Source: a virus
Length of the DNA stretch: 64,000 bases
Virus record (IMG/VR): IMGVR_UViG_3300050821_005690
Span: 1 to 64,000 of that record
Reading direction: 5' to 3' (one strand)
In this document: one piece after another, positions 52,672 through 60,267 of the stretch
How the letters are laid out: the number at the start of each line of letters is the position of its first letter
How positions within the stretch are numbered: position 1 is the stretch's first letter
Position numbers and translations under genes: made by a program
Notes under the pieces: model-generated
What the model was told of the DNA's origin: nothing
Seen by the model: the letters and a program-made list of their open reading frames with translations, nothing else
Database searches by the model: none

Positions 52672-52829
52672 TGAAGGACCAGCTCGAGATTTTCCGCAAG
52701 ATGCTCGACGAACGGAACTGGCCGAGGTTTGACATTATTCACCAGGGCCGTCTTTACAGGTGGATCAGCGACGACCCGGACGAAGAGTGCTTTGTCGAGG
52801 TTTTCTTGTCCGAGGGCAGGTTCCAGTGA
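52671..52829 (+). CDS. Small hypothetical protein (52 aa)
   Basis: ATG overlaps the previous TAA. KDQLEIFRKMLDERNWPRFD then IIHQGRLYRWISDDPDEECF: alpha/beta. GTGA overlap with the next gene. No family recognised. Confidence 0.5.
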   Translation: MKDQLEIFRKMLDERNWPRFDIIHQGRLYRWISDDPDEECFVEVFLSEGRFQ

Positions 52830-53026
52830 CCAAGGCTCGAAGGCGGAGCGCCAGCCCGGCGCGGCTTTGGTGGTACATACAGCACCGGCTAGGGCGCATT
52901 TTCCGGCGCGAGATGAACAAGGTGGCCGTCGACGCCATGATGCGCGGTTCGGGGGCCTACCGTATTGGGCCCGAGGTGCCAGACCTGATCGAGCACATTA
53001 GTTCGGAGCAGTTCCGTGACCTTTGA
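52826..53026 (+). CDS. Small basic protein (66 aa)
   Basis: GTG overlaps the previous stop. TKARRRSASPARLWWYIQHR then LGRIFRREMNKVAVDAMMRG: Arg-rich, with a Trp pair, probably nucleic-acid or membrane-surface binding. Overlaps the next gene by 11 bases. Confidence 0.45.
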   Translation: MTKARRRSASPARLWWYIQHRLGRIFRREMNKVAVDAMMRGSGAYRIGPEVPDLIEHISSEQFRDL

Positions 53027-53330
53027 GCAGGCGACGAAGACCGACATTGTGGCGTGGCTGCGGGGCTTTCGTAATACGGATTTCAGCGTTTATGACCTGT
53101 GGGCCGCTATTCGCAAAGCCGCCGACGAGATTGATCGGCTGCAGGCCGACCTGAATCGGCAAGGCGAATACTCGGCGGCGGCTTATGCCGAGCGCGATCA
53201 ATACATGGAAAGCAATGTTAAGCTAGTCGCCGAGATCGAGCGGCTACAGGCTCTCGGCGGGCCAAACAAGTGCTTGAATTGCGACGACGTGCTCGAAGGC
53301 TTCTGCCCCGAGTGCTCACAGAAGATGTGA
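53016..53330 (+). CDS. Coiled-coil plus zinc-ribbon protein (104 aa)
   Basis: GTG start. TFEQATKTDIVAWLRGFRNT, a coiled coil AAIRKAADEIDRLQADLNRQ (about 30-49), and CLNCDDVLEGFCPECSQKM, a CxxC ... CxxC zinc ribbon. The mix of coil and ribbon suggests an adaptor protein. No family recognised. Confidence 0.55.
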   Translation: MTFEQATKTDIVAWLRGFRNTDFSVYDLWAAIRKAADEIDRLQADLNRQGEYSAAAYAERDQYMESNVKLVAEIERLQALGGPNKCLNCDDVLEGFCPECSQKM

Positions 53331-53331
53331 A

Positions 53332-53643
53332 ATGACCTGGGAGCGCATGCTTGAGCGAATGAAGTGGCGCAGCCCGTTCGGCGATCTGCCTGATGCCTGG
53401 AAGGGCGGCCGGATGCGCCGCTCGTGCTGGCCTAAACGCGACGGCCTCGTTTGGCACATCTGGCACCACGACGACGTGGGTGACCAGAGTACATACGAGG
53501 GCGGCTTGTGTCAGGGGTGGGGTGGGCAGATCGGATGGGAGCATGCCGAGATCGTTTTGGTTAACGGCGACCAGCTACGCGATGGCACCATGTACTCCTC
53601 AACCGAAGGCGATAGGTTGGCGCAGGATTGGGAGATCGCCTGA
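53332..53643 (+). CDS. DUF2829 (Tad2)-like protein, candidate anti-defence factor
   Basis: A 103-residue protein. An A-W-K-G-G-R-M-R-R-S-C-W-P (about 22-34) aligns with the G-K-x-V-x-R-x-x-W motif of DUF2829, and the end G-D-R-L-A-Q-D-W-E-I-A matches the family's hallmark D-x-L-A-x-D-W-E-I. DUF2829 proteins include Tad2, which sequesters the signalling nucleotide of Thoeris immunity. The middle is not conserved enough to be sure. The ligand-binding residues cannot be verified by eye, so this is a family-level guess. It sits among other small coupled genes. Confidence 0.5.
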   Translation: MTWERMLERMKWRSPFGDLPDAWKGGRMRRSCWPKRDGLVWHIWHHDDVGDQSTYEGGLCQGWGGQIGWEHAEIVLVNGDQLRDGTMYSSTEGDRLAQDWEIA

Positions 53644-53795
53644 TGACGCCGCTATGGTTCTGGCAAGAACTGTGGCAACCTGTGCTGGTGAACAACCGCA
53701 TTGTAGATGACAACGTAGGGGCATGGATAGCTCACTTCAAACGCCATGGTTATCCTAGCTGGAAGGAATGGCAACTCAACAGGAGAGAGCAATGA
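53643..53795 (+). CDS. Small Trp-rich protein (50 aa)
   Basis: ATG overlaps the previous stop (TGATG). TPLWFWQELWQPVLVNNRIV then AWIAHFKRHGYPSWKEWQLN; seven Trp in 50 residues. A GGAG for the following gene lies in its end. No family recognised. Confidence 0.5.
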   Translation: MTPLWFWQELWQPVLVNNRIVDDNVGAWIAHFKRHGYPSWKEWQLNRREQ

Positions 53796-53820
53796 CACAG
53801 CAGCACCAGCGAGGTGTCTG

Positions 53821-53913
53821 ATGATGTCCACCGTGGCTTTGTGGGTGATCGCAATCTCGGTCGCGTGGTTGGCGTTCCGGGCAACGCTTTGGTTCAATGA
53901 CCATCCGGTGTGA
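53821..53913 (+). CDS. Possible micro membrane protein (30 aa)
   Basis: MSTVALWVIAISVAWLAFRA then TLWFNDHPV: one hydrophobic helix. Start follows the previous gene by 25 bases without a strong ribosome-binding site. Confidence 0.4.
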   Translation: MMSTVALWVIAISVAWLAFRATLWFNDHPV

Positions 53914-53917
53914 AATT

Positions 53918-54067
53918 GTGAGCGACATGATTCAGAGAATTGTAGTTTTTGTCCTGATATGCGCCGCCTTAGCCCCGGTTGCTCTCTTGTTTTGGCTGGC
54001 CGCTGCCGGTCTTTATGCGAGATGCGGCACTTGGCTGGCTCTAGTGGTAGGCGTGTGTGCGAAATAG
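53918..54067 (+). CDS. Small membrane protein (49 aa)
   Basis: GTG start. SDMIQRIVVFVLICAALAPV then ALLFWLAAAGLYARCGTWLA: two hydrophobic helices. Its end overlaps the first copy of the AAATAGTGCAA motif. Possibly holin- or exclusion-like; function unknown. Confidence 0.45.
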   Translation: MSDMIQRIVVFVLICAALAPVALLFWLAAAGLYARCGTWLALVVGVCAK

Positions 54068-54112
54068 TGCAATTCTGCCCTTGACACCGTTTCCCTGTGG
54101 TAATTAGTGTCA
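54061..54112 (+). promoter_or_regulatory. Promoter with two motif copies
   Basis: GAAATAGTGCAA (54061-54072) at the end of the previous gene, then TTGACA (54081-54086), 16 bases, ATTAGT (54103-54108) inside TAATTAGTGTCA (54101-54112). TGACAC ... GTGTCA form an inverted pair. It drives the cluster starting at 54136. Confidence 0.55.
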
Positions 54113-54135
54113 CCGCTCACCCAAAAGGCTGGCCA

Positions 54136-54426
54136 ATGAAGCAGCGCCGTCGAACCCGCCTCTCTCGCGCTCTGAAGCTCGGGCTGGTGGCCCGCCAAGC
54201 GGAGACCCAGTTGGTGCCGCTAACGGCCGACGACCGTGATGAACGCTTGAGCCGGTCCGAGACCGATCGCCTCTTGATCGAAACCACAGCCAAGCTCAAG
54301 GACATGGTTGCCCTGTGCGATCGGCAGCGGGTCGAGCTGCGCTATCTGCGGGCGGTTTACACCGCCACCAGGGCCATACACGCGTCCGATCTCGATGCTT
54401 CGCTTTTGGAAAGGCAGGCCCCCTAG
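54136..54426 (+). CDS. Basic coiled-coil protein (96 aa)
   Basis: KQRRRTRLSRALKLGLVARQ then AETQLVPLTADDRDERLSRS and ETDRLLIETTAKLKDMVALC: basic start and a coiled coil. Its stop overlaps the next GTG (TAGTG). Possibly DNA-binding. No family recognised. Confidence 0.5.
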   Translation: MKQRRRTRLSRALKLGLVARQAETQLVPLTADDRDERLSRSETDRLLIETTAKLKDMVALCDRQRVELRYLRAVYTATRAIHASDLDASLLERQAP

Positions 54427-54608
54427 TGGCAAAAAAAGCTAAGGCGAAGAAGCGGAAGTCCAAGCCGAAAGCCGAGAGGCGCAAATATGGCGGACGGCCG
54501 CAGAGCGGCATGGAAGCCTGGACGATCGAGGCCGACGCCCCATGGAAGCGCCTCGGGATCTCGCGGCGGACCTACTATCGGTGGAAGAAGCGAGGGAAGA
54601 AGGTGTGA
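54426..54608 (+). CDS. Helix-turn-helix-like basic protein (60 aa)
   Basis: GTG start. AKKAKAKKRKSKPKAERRKY then APWKRLGISRRTYYRWKKRG: a very basic tail and an RRTYYRWKKRGK motif, the recognition helix of HTH proteins such as transposase or Mor-like activators. A candidate regulator of the motif sites. Confidence 0.5.
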   Translation: MAKKAKAKKRKSKPKAERRKYGGRPQSGMEAWTIEADAPWKRLGISRRTYYRWKKRGKKV

Positions 54609-54614
54609 TGATGC

Positions 54615-54848
54615 ATGGCTTCCATGTTGGCTGACGATATTGCGAAGGTGATGGCCGATGCGATGTTTGAGCGCATCCGCGATAACCTCCGCGCTCAAAT
54701 CCTAGAGAAGATCGAGCCGGATATTCAGGCCTCGATCGACGCGGTGATGGAGACCTTCAAGGCGCGTGTCGCTGTCTGGAAGGATTACGCGCAGGACGAG
54801 CTAGTGGTCAAATTCCTTATCGAGGACCGTCGCGAGAACAAGAAGTGA
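54615..54848 (+). CDS. Small helical protein (77 aa)
   Basis: ATG 54615. ASMLADDIAKVMADAMFERI then DIQASIDAVMETFKARVAVW: helices. Last 4 bases overlap the next gene (GTGA). No family recognised. Confidence 0.5.
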   Translation: MASMLADDIAKVMADAMFERIRDNLRAQILEKIEPDIQASIDAVMETFKARVAVWKDYAQDELVVKFLIEDRRENKK

Positions 54849-55468
54849 CCGACGACGCCCCCGTGGACCCACAGCCGTCTCGGCGTCATCTGTACGTCGC
54901 CTTCTCGGCCCGTAAGCAGGGCCAGTTTGTCTTTGGATGGTCGGTAACCACCACCGACGACTGGGTCATACGTAGCGGCAAGGAAATCGAGGAGCTGTCA
55001 TCCACGATCGAGAAAATCTTTGGCTATGATGAGAACTCGGTCGTCATCATCAATTTCATGCGGATGGAGGAACCATTGACGGACGAACAGAAGCCGATGA
55101 TCGTGACTCATGTGCCCCCGCCACCCATCAAGCCCCCGCCGTCTGCGGTCCCTGCGTTTGCTGGACCGCAGTTTGTGACACAGCCGCCCGCGCCGGACGC
55201 GACCGCCACCTCTTATGAGCCGCCGCCTGCCTACCCTTGGGACGGCCCCCCTGTGGTGCAGGATGATGTATCAGGGCCGATGGTTACATCGATCGAGCCG
55301 AAGCCGAAGGTCGACCTGCTCCGCCTGTGCGCTACCATTGTCGAGCTTCTCCACGACCTGTGTGCTGAGATGAGGTATTCGACGCCGTCGCACTCCTGGA
55401 GGGACATGCCTAAGATTCGGGACAAGATCGAACAGTTGCGCGACGAGTTGAGGGAGCTGACGAAATGA
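54845..55468 (+). CDS. Pro-rich protein with C-terminal coil (207 aa)
   Basis: GTG overlaps the previous stop. A beta-rich first part (FSARKQGQFVFGWSVTTTDD, about 20-39), a long Pro-rich middle (PPPPIKPPPSAVPAFAGPQF), and a coil DKIEQLRDELRELTK. Disordered linker between two ordered parts. No family recognised. Overlaps the next gene (ATGA). Confidence 0.5.
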   Translation: MTDDAPVDPQPSRRHLYVAFSARKQGQFVFGWSVTTTDDWVIRSGKEIEELSSTIEKIFGYDENSVVIINFMRMEEPLTDEQKPMIVTHVPPPPIKPPPSAVPAFAGPQFVTQPPAPDATATSYEPPPAYPWDGPPVVQDDVSGPMVTSIEPKPKVDLLRLCATIVELLHDLCAEMRYSTPSHSWRDMPKIRDKIEQLRDELRELTK

Positions 55469-55758
55469 AGCTCTTTGAGGACAGCCAGGGCTTCATCTTT
55501 GCGTTCGGCTTCGACATGAACGCGCGCAAGCCGCACCACAGTATGATCTGCTGGTGCGATCCCGAAACGAAGGAGTGGGAGGCTACCTCCGCCAATCAAG
55601 CCGGGTGGCTCACGGTGCCGACCACGATCTTGGCGCCGGAGTTCGTGTTCGAGAGCCGGGACCGCGCGATCGTGGCTTATCAACCGGGGCTGTGCATCGA
55701 GCTGCGGCGCCAGGGGAAGCCGTTCGTGTTTACCCTGTTCACTATGCACGCGAGGTGA
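55465..55758 (+). CDS. Hypothetical protein (97 aa)
   Basis: ATGA overlap. KLFEDSQGFIFAFGFDMNAR then VPTTILAPEFVFESRDRAIV: beta-strand-rich single domain. No family recognised. Confidence 0.5.
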   Translation: MKLFEDSQGFIFAFGFDMNARKPHHSMICWCDPETKEWEATSANQAGWLTVPTTILAPEFVFESRDRAIVAYQPGLCIELRRQGKPFVFTLFTMHAR

Positions 55759-55768
55759 GAGTGAACGG

Positions 55769-55927
55769 ATGTCCTGGCCGCACGACAACGACGCGACCGA
55801 GCGCTACTTTGAAGCGGTGCACCGCCGGCATCGGCGGGAGTTATGGCTGTGGCGCGTCAAGATGTGTACCCTGGTCGTCGTTCTTGCCGCAGGCATTAAA
55901 TACTTGGTGTGGGGATGGCTGATATGA
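55769..55927 (+). CDS. Small membrane-anchored protein (52 aa)
   Basis: SWPHDNDATERYFEAVHRRH, a basic helix, then CTLVVVLAAGIKYLVWGWLI, one C-terminal membrane helix. Stop overlaps the next ATG (ATGA). Function unknown. Confidence 0.5.
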   Translation: MSWPHDNDATERYFEAVHRRHRRELWLWRVKMCTLVVVLAAGIKYLVWGWLI

Positions 55928-56286
55928 ACAGACGCGCTTTCCTATGGCTCGGCTCGATCGGTGCGGCAGTTGTCACCATGGGGCGCATCGGGCGTGACGC
56001 GCCGCTAGTCCACCCGGAGCAAGAGGTCTTTTTCGACGTTGGCTGGAATACGTATCCCAAGGTCTTCGCCTCCGCTGGCGAGGTCGTGACCTGCGAGAGT
56101 GGGCATTCGATCTGCACCTTCGCCGAGACGGTGAACATTGGCCAGTACCAGTTGCCGCACCACCTCGGCGAATGGAGGCAGGAAGAGCCGAAGATCGGGA
56201 CCTTTCCCATGCCGGTCTGCGCGAAGTGCGGTTCGAAGTTCGTGCTCGATAACGGCCATTTCCATTTCCATGGAGGCTGGCGATGA
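55924..56286 (+). CDS. Tat-like signal protein with zinc ribbon (120 aa)
   Basis: NRRAFLWLGSIGAAVVTMGR is a twin-arginine-like signal (RRAFLWLG) or membrane anchor. After a beta-rich part comes CAKCGSKFVLDNGHFHFHGG (about 97-116), a CxxC plus His cluster that would bind a metal. If Tat-exported, the metal site would be filled in the cytoplasm. ATGA overlap with the previous gene. Confidence 0.55.
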   Translation: MNRRAFLWLGSIGAAVVTMGRIGRDAPLVHPEQEVFFDVGWNTYPKVFASAGEVVTCESGHSICTFAETVNIGQYQLPHHLGEWRQEEPKIGTFPMPVCAKCGSKFVLDNGHFHFHGGWR

Positions 56287-56660
56287 GACTGGTGGCTTGC
56301 GATTGCTCGGTTGGCGACTCGTGCCCGCAGGGAAAGACTGGGTTTGAAGTCCGGTGCAAAATCTTAGTTAAGGAGTCGGGGCGGAGAACGAAGCTTGATG
56401 CGAAGTTCACCGGCATCATCACCAAGGTAAAAGACGGCTCGGACGTCCCGGACGATGAGTGGATGGTGTTCCTGGCGAAGGACAACGCCTTCCCGGCGGC
56501 GCTAGCTTACTATCGCGCTCGCTGCGTTGGACTAGGTTGCGACACCGAACAGATCGAGGCAATCGACCGTGCGATCGATCGCGTGAACGTCTGGCGAGCG
56601 TCTAATCCGGGCCGTTGCAAGACGCCGGATGCCAAGGGCGAGAAGCTTCTGGATGTCTGA
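56283..56660 (+). CDS. Hypothetical protein with early Cys pair (125 aa)
   Basis: RLVACDCSVGDSCPQGKTGF with three Cys in the first 15 residues, then EWMVFLAKDNAFPAALAYYR and IDRAIDRVNVWRASNPGRCK. Overlaps the next gene by 8 bases. The G-x-G-C / R-C spacing suggests a metal or disulphide. No family recognised. Confidence 0.5.
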   Translation: MRLVACDCSVGDSCPQGKTGFEVRCKILVKESGRRTKLDAKFTGIITKVKDGSDVPDDEWMVFLAKDNAFPAALAYYRARCVGLGCDTEQIEAIDRAIDRVNVWRASNPGRCKTPDAKGEKLLDV

Positions 56661-56886
56661 CCGTCCATACAAAGAACAGCCATCTTACGGCAAGGACGGG
56701 ATTACCTCGCCGTGGAACCCGATGTCGAAGGGAATGCAGAAGGGCTTGGAACTGGCGGCCTACATCTGCCGCATGTACGGCGATGGCGATCAGTGGGCCG
56801 ATATGATCTTGAATTACGGCGAGCAGGTCCGCGCCCGCTGGTGGATGGAAAAGGAGAAGAAATTTGACCGTAACCGTAACCGTTGA
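56653..56886 (+). CDS. Small hypothetical protein (77 aa)
   Basis: SDRPYKEQPSYGKDGITSPW then GLELAAYICRMYGDGDQWAD; Trp/Tyr-rich. Overlaps the next gene by 23 bases. No family recognised. Confidence 0.5.
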   Translation: MSDRPYKEQPSYGKDGITSPWNPMSKGMQKGLELAAYICRMYGDGDQWADMILNYGEQVRARWWMEKEKKFDRNRNR

Positions 56887-57361
56887 TCTTGCCGATCTGG
56901 AGCGCATCATCTTTGCCGCCTCGGCGGTAAAGCAGATCGAGGCCTCACTGGCGGCGTTCAAGCGCGATCCGTTCGTGCAGCCGCATCTTGAGTTCACTGA
57001 CGCGGCGAAGCGCCTGGAGGGTGCCATGAACCATGCCAAGCGTGCCGCGCGCGCAAGAGAGGACACCCTGATCGACTACAACGAGCCGCCGAACAAGGTG
57101 GAGATGGCGGCACTAAAAAGAGTTTTCGACGAGAAACTGCCGTTCATGTTCATCAAGGCAAACGAGAAAGCCCCGGACCCGAAATTGAACGAGGTCATGT
57201 CGGTCTTCGACCGCTTGGAGGCCAAGGGCCTAGTTCGCATGGGGCAGGTTGTGACGGGGATTGTTTGGGCCGGTCATAATCATCCAGACCTGCGGAAGGA
57301 GGCTAAGTTCGCCGTCGCCTTGACCGATCGCGGGATGGACATAGCCAGGGAGATCGCATGA
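56864..57361 (+). CDS. Hypothetical protein (165 aa)
   Basis: TTG start. TVTVTVDLADLERIIFAASA then LEFTDAAKRLEGAMNHAKRA and VKQIEASLAAFKRDP: helical core. A C-terminal F-A-V-A-L-T-D-R-G-M-D strand end looks winged-helix-like. ATGA overlap with the next gene. No family recognised. Confidence 0.5.
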   Translation: MTVTVTVDLADLERIIFAASAVKQIEASLAAFKRDPFVQPHLEFTDAAKRLEGAMNHAKRAARAREDTLIDYNEPPNKVEMAALKRVFDEKLPFMFIKANEKAPDPKLNEVMSVFDRLEAKGLVRMGQVVTGIVWAGHNHPDLRKEAKFAVALTDRGMDIAREIA

Positions 57362-57903
57362 CCGACGCAAGGTTCCCCGACTGGCCCAAGATTAGTGAGG
57401 CCCTTCGCGAGAAGGCGAAGGAATTGTGCCGCGATCTAGCGGTCGATCTTAACCCGAGCATCGAGGGGCTTGTGCTTACCGCGCTGCGGGCGGCGCACTT
57501 CGATGCTTACCGGGATGAATTTAAGGCGAAGGTCGAGGCCAAAGGGGCATGGGCGGAGTTGGAGGTCGCAAAGCAAGTCATGCGGGGTGAAGGCTTCACG
57601 GATGAGATGCTTGACTTGGTTTGCGGCATCCCGGGCTTCAAGGCGCCTGTCGCCACTATGGCGGACGGCAAAGAAGCTGTCTGCGTGGAGTATATGGCTG
57701 GGCTTAACCCAAGGCCGCTTTCGGCCTATTTTCTAGAGCGGGTCCGGGAGGCTATTGAAATTTCGGCCAGGGTCGGAGCATTAGAGATGCTTAAGGCCGA
57801 GGGGAAGGGCGATGTCGCTGCCGTACAGGGTGTCGAGAAAGAAGCTGCCGCCGAGTCCGCTGACGCGCAAACGGGCTTCGCCTTCGGTGACGCCGCCGGG
57901 TGA
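57358..57903 (+). CDS. Protein preceding the large terminase (181 aa)
   Basis: TDARFPDWPKISEALREKAK then IEGLVLTALRAAHFDAYRDE and FKAKVEAKGAWAELEVAKQV; helical. It sits directly before the large terminase with a 6-base gap, the usual place of the small terminase subunit, but no clear DNA-binding motif identifies it. The gene at 42874 is the other candidate. Confidence 0.5.
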   Translation: MTDARFPDWPKISEALREKAKELCRDLAVDLNPSIEGLVLTALRAAHFDAYRDEFKAKVEAKGAWAELEVAKQVMRGEGFTDEMLDLVCGIPGFKAPVATMADGKEAVCVEYMAGLNPRPLSAYFLERVREAIEISARVGALEMLKAEGKGDVAAVQGVEKEAAAESADAQTGFAFGDAAG

Positions 57904-57909
57904 GGCGCC

Positions 57910-59655
57910 GTGAAGTACCAGGAACTGCTCAAGCTCGGGAACCTGAACGAACTGTTCTTGGCCGCGACCCACGCGAAGCGGGCGAACTCCATGATCGATC
58001 GCGAGGACCTTGAGAACGATTTTTTGATGTTTCTGGAGGCTGCATGGCCGTCGATCGACTCGGCGCCGTTTCAATCGTGCTGGGCGATTGATGCGATGGC
58101 CCAGCACCTTGAGGCGGTCACGCTCGGTCATATCAAGCGGCTGCTGATCAACATTCCGCCCCGCTGCGCGAAGACGAACACGGCCTCGATCTGCTGGAAC
58201 GCCTGGATATGGGCGCGCTCGCAGCAGAGCTTCGTCAGCGGCCCGCAGGTCAAGTTCCTAAGCGCCAGCTATAATTCAGCCTTGTCGTTGATGGCCTCCA
58301 ACAAGACCCGACGTCTGATCATGAGCCCGTTCTATCAGGCGCTTTGGGGCGATCGATTCACGCTGCGGCTCGATCAGAACAGCAAGTCCCAGTTCGATAA
58401 CACGGTCGGCGGCTCGCGCATCGCCACCTCGGTCCGTGGCTCGCTGCTCGGTCTGGGCGGCGATGTGATCTGCGTCGACGACCCACACAACACCGAGACC
58501 GAGAAGAAGATCGAGACCGATGCCGATCGGCGCGTTGTGGCTTCTTGGTATCAAGAGCTTCATGGCACGCGCCTCAATAATCCGAAGCTCACGCCGCTCG
58601 TGGTGGTAATGCAGCGCCTGCACAAAGGCGATCTTTCTGGCATCATCCTCGACGGTTCCGAGCCATTTGTGCACGTCATGGTCCCGATGGAGTTCGACAG
58701 TCGGCGGCGGAGCGTCACTGTGATCCTCCCGCAACTCGATTACGAGGGGAAGGAACCCACCCCGTGGGCGGACCCCAGGACCGATGACGACGAGCTTATG
58801 TGGCCGGAGCGGTTCGGGCACCGTGAGTTGGAGCGCATGAAGCATCTGCTGGGGCCGTACATGGCGGCGGGGCGTTTACAGCAGAGTCCCATCGCCAAAG
58901 GCGGAGCAATCCTCAAGCGCGGCTGGTGGAAGCTGTGGGACATGGATGTAGCTCGCACCTATGGCCTGGAATGGGCCGAGGGTGGCCGGAAGGAGTTCCC
59001 GGAGTGCAGCTTCATCTGCGGGAGCCTCGACACCTCGTACGGGGAAAAGGACGAAAATAACTTCAACGCTCTGACGGTCTGGGGGGTGTGGGTCGATCAC
59101 AATAAGAATCGCCGGGCGATGCTCATGTTCGCCTGGGCGAAGCGCCTGCCGCTGCACGGTCAAGTGCTCACGCCTCGGCCCAACGAGGCCGGGGTGAATT
59201 TCCGGGCCCGGCAGCAAAGGGAATGGGGACTGGTCGAGTGGGTCGCCGACACCTGCCGCCGGTACAAGGTCCATCGCCTGCTGATCGAGGATAAGACCAG
59301 GGGGCACGACGTGGCGAACGAATTACGGCGCCTGTACGCCCGCGAGAACTTCGGCATCGAGATGATCTCGGTAAACAAGATAGACAAGGTCTCCCGCACC
59401 CATTCGGTGGTTTCGCTTTTCGTCGATGACGTGGTATGGGCGCCGGAAACGAAGTGGTCGGAAGAGGTGCTCGACCAATGCGAATACTTCCCGCGGCACG
59501 ATCATGACGATCTGCACGACACGGTGACACAGTTCTTGAATTGGGCTAGAGAGCGCGGCATCTTATTGCGTGGCGACGAGATGAGCGCGGCTCTTGAGGA
59601 TGAGGCGGCTTACAAGCCGAAGGATCATGGCGTCGCCGAGCATTACGGGGTTTGA
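57910..59655 (+). CDS. terL: Terminase large subunit
   Basis: A 581-residue packaging motor. NIPPRCAKT (81-89) is the atypical Walker A of this family, VICVDDPH (186-193) is Walker B with the catalytic Asp-Asp, and VVVMQRLHKGDLSG (231-244) is the coupling region. The nuclease domain keeps SLDTSYGEKDENN (372-384), LLIEDKTRG (457-465) and the acidic HDHDDLHDTV (530-539), a three-acid site. It pumps DNA into the capsid through the portal and cuts it. GTG start. Downstream small genes lead to the portal. Confidence 0.95.
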   Translation: MKYQELLKLGNLNELFLAATHAKRANSMIDREDLENDFLMFLEAAWPSIDSAPFQSCWAIDAMAQHLEAVTLGHIKRLLINIPPRCAKTNTASICWNAWIWARSQQSFVSGPQVKFLSASYNSALSLMASNKTRRLIMSPFYQALWGDRFTLRLDQNSKSQFDNTVGGSRIATSVRGSLLGLGGDVICVDDPHNTETEKKIETDADRRVVASWYQELHGTRLNNPKLTPLVVVMQRLHKGDLSGIILDGSEPFVHVMVPMEFDSRRRSVTVILPQLDYEGKEPTPWADPRTDDDELMWPERFGHRELERMKHLLGPYMAAGRLQQSPIAKGGAILKRGWWKLWDMDVARTYGLEWAEGGRKEFPECSFICGSLDTSYGEKDENNFNALTVWGVWVDHNKNRRAMLMFAWAKRLPLHGQVLTPRPNEAGVNFRARQQREWGLVEWVADTCRRYKVHRLLIEDKTRGHDVANELRRLYARENFGIEMISVNKIDKVSRTHSVVSLFVDDVVWAPETKWSEEVLDQCEYFPRHDHDDLHDTVTQFLNWARERGILLRGDEMSAALEDEAAYKPKDHGVAEHYGV

Positions 59656-59671
59656 CCACGACATCCTGCGC

Positions 59672-59731
59672 ATGATCGTCGTCCTGATTGTGCTCGGGAT
59701 TATTATCTGGCCGGCCTCCCGATGGCCCTAA
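59672..59731 (+). CDS. Possible micro membrane peptide (19 aa)
   Basis: MIVVLIVLGIIIWPASRWP: a single short hydrophobic segment. No ribosome-binding site worth naming and a length at the edge of credibility; listed because similar micro-proteins recur in this genome. Confidence 0.25.
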   Translation: MIVVLIVLGIIIWPASRWP

Positions 59732-59928
59732 GCCCTCGGCCGAAGCCGTGGCGGGTCCGGGTCCGGCGCGTCATAGAGACCTGGATCGAGGTGAGTGCGC
59801 ACAGTGCGACCGAGGCCGAGGGGCTAGCGGCCAACTATCCGCAAGTGGTGTCCGTCTTCGTTGGGTCCACCATCCGGGCCGATCTAAAGGACGCTGAACC
59901 GAGGGACATAGGAGTCGAGGATGAGTGA
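59722..59928 (+). CDS. Small alpha/beta protein (68 aa)
   Basis: ALSPRPKPWRVRVRRVIETW, then a VVSVFVGSTIRADLKDAEPR strand segment. ATGA overlap with the next gene. No family recognised. Confidence 0.5.
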   Translation: MALSPRPKPWRVRVRRVIETWIEVSAHSATEAEGLAANYPQVVSVFVGSTIRADLKDAEPRDIGVEDE

Positions 59929-60199
59929 CGTTGGAGCCATGAACGGGTTGCCGCCCGCGGCGGCGGTTTCAGTGAATGCCGTAGCGATCGAATTAGTCGA
60001 GAGGCATCTTGCGGCGCTCAAGCGTGGCGAAACCAATACGGTTGCTATCATCTCGGTTGACCATCAGGGCCAGACGGTCACCAATTGGGCGGGACCGCGA
60101 CTCGGCGACGTCTATATCGGTTGTGCGACGATCCACCGAAAGCTCATGGATGGGTTCATCGCCCCGCCGCTGCAATCGCGGATTTTGCGTCCGCGCTGA
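59921..60199 (+). CDS. Hypothetical protein (92 aa)
   Basis: SDVGAMNGLPPAAAVSVNAV then ERHLAALKRGETNTVAIISV; a helix followed by strands. No family recognised. Confidence 0.5.
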   Translation: MSDVGAMNGLPPAAAVSVNAVAIELVERHLAALKRGETNTVAIISVDHQGQTVTNWAGPRLGDVYIGCATIHRKLMDGFIAPPLQSRILRPR

Positions 60200-60267
60200 A
60201 GGCTACGCTTCCTTCGACTTTCCCCGCGATTCGGGGTAAGACTTGCCCTTCGAGGGGGCGCGGTCCG

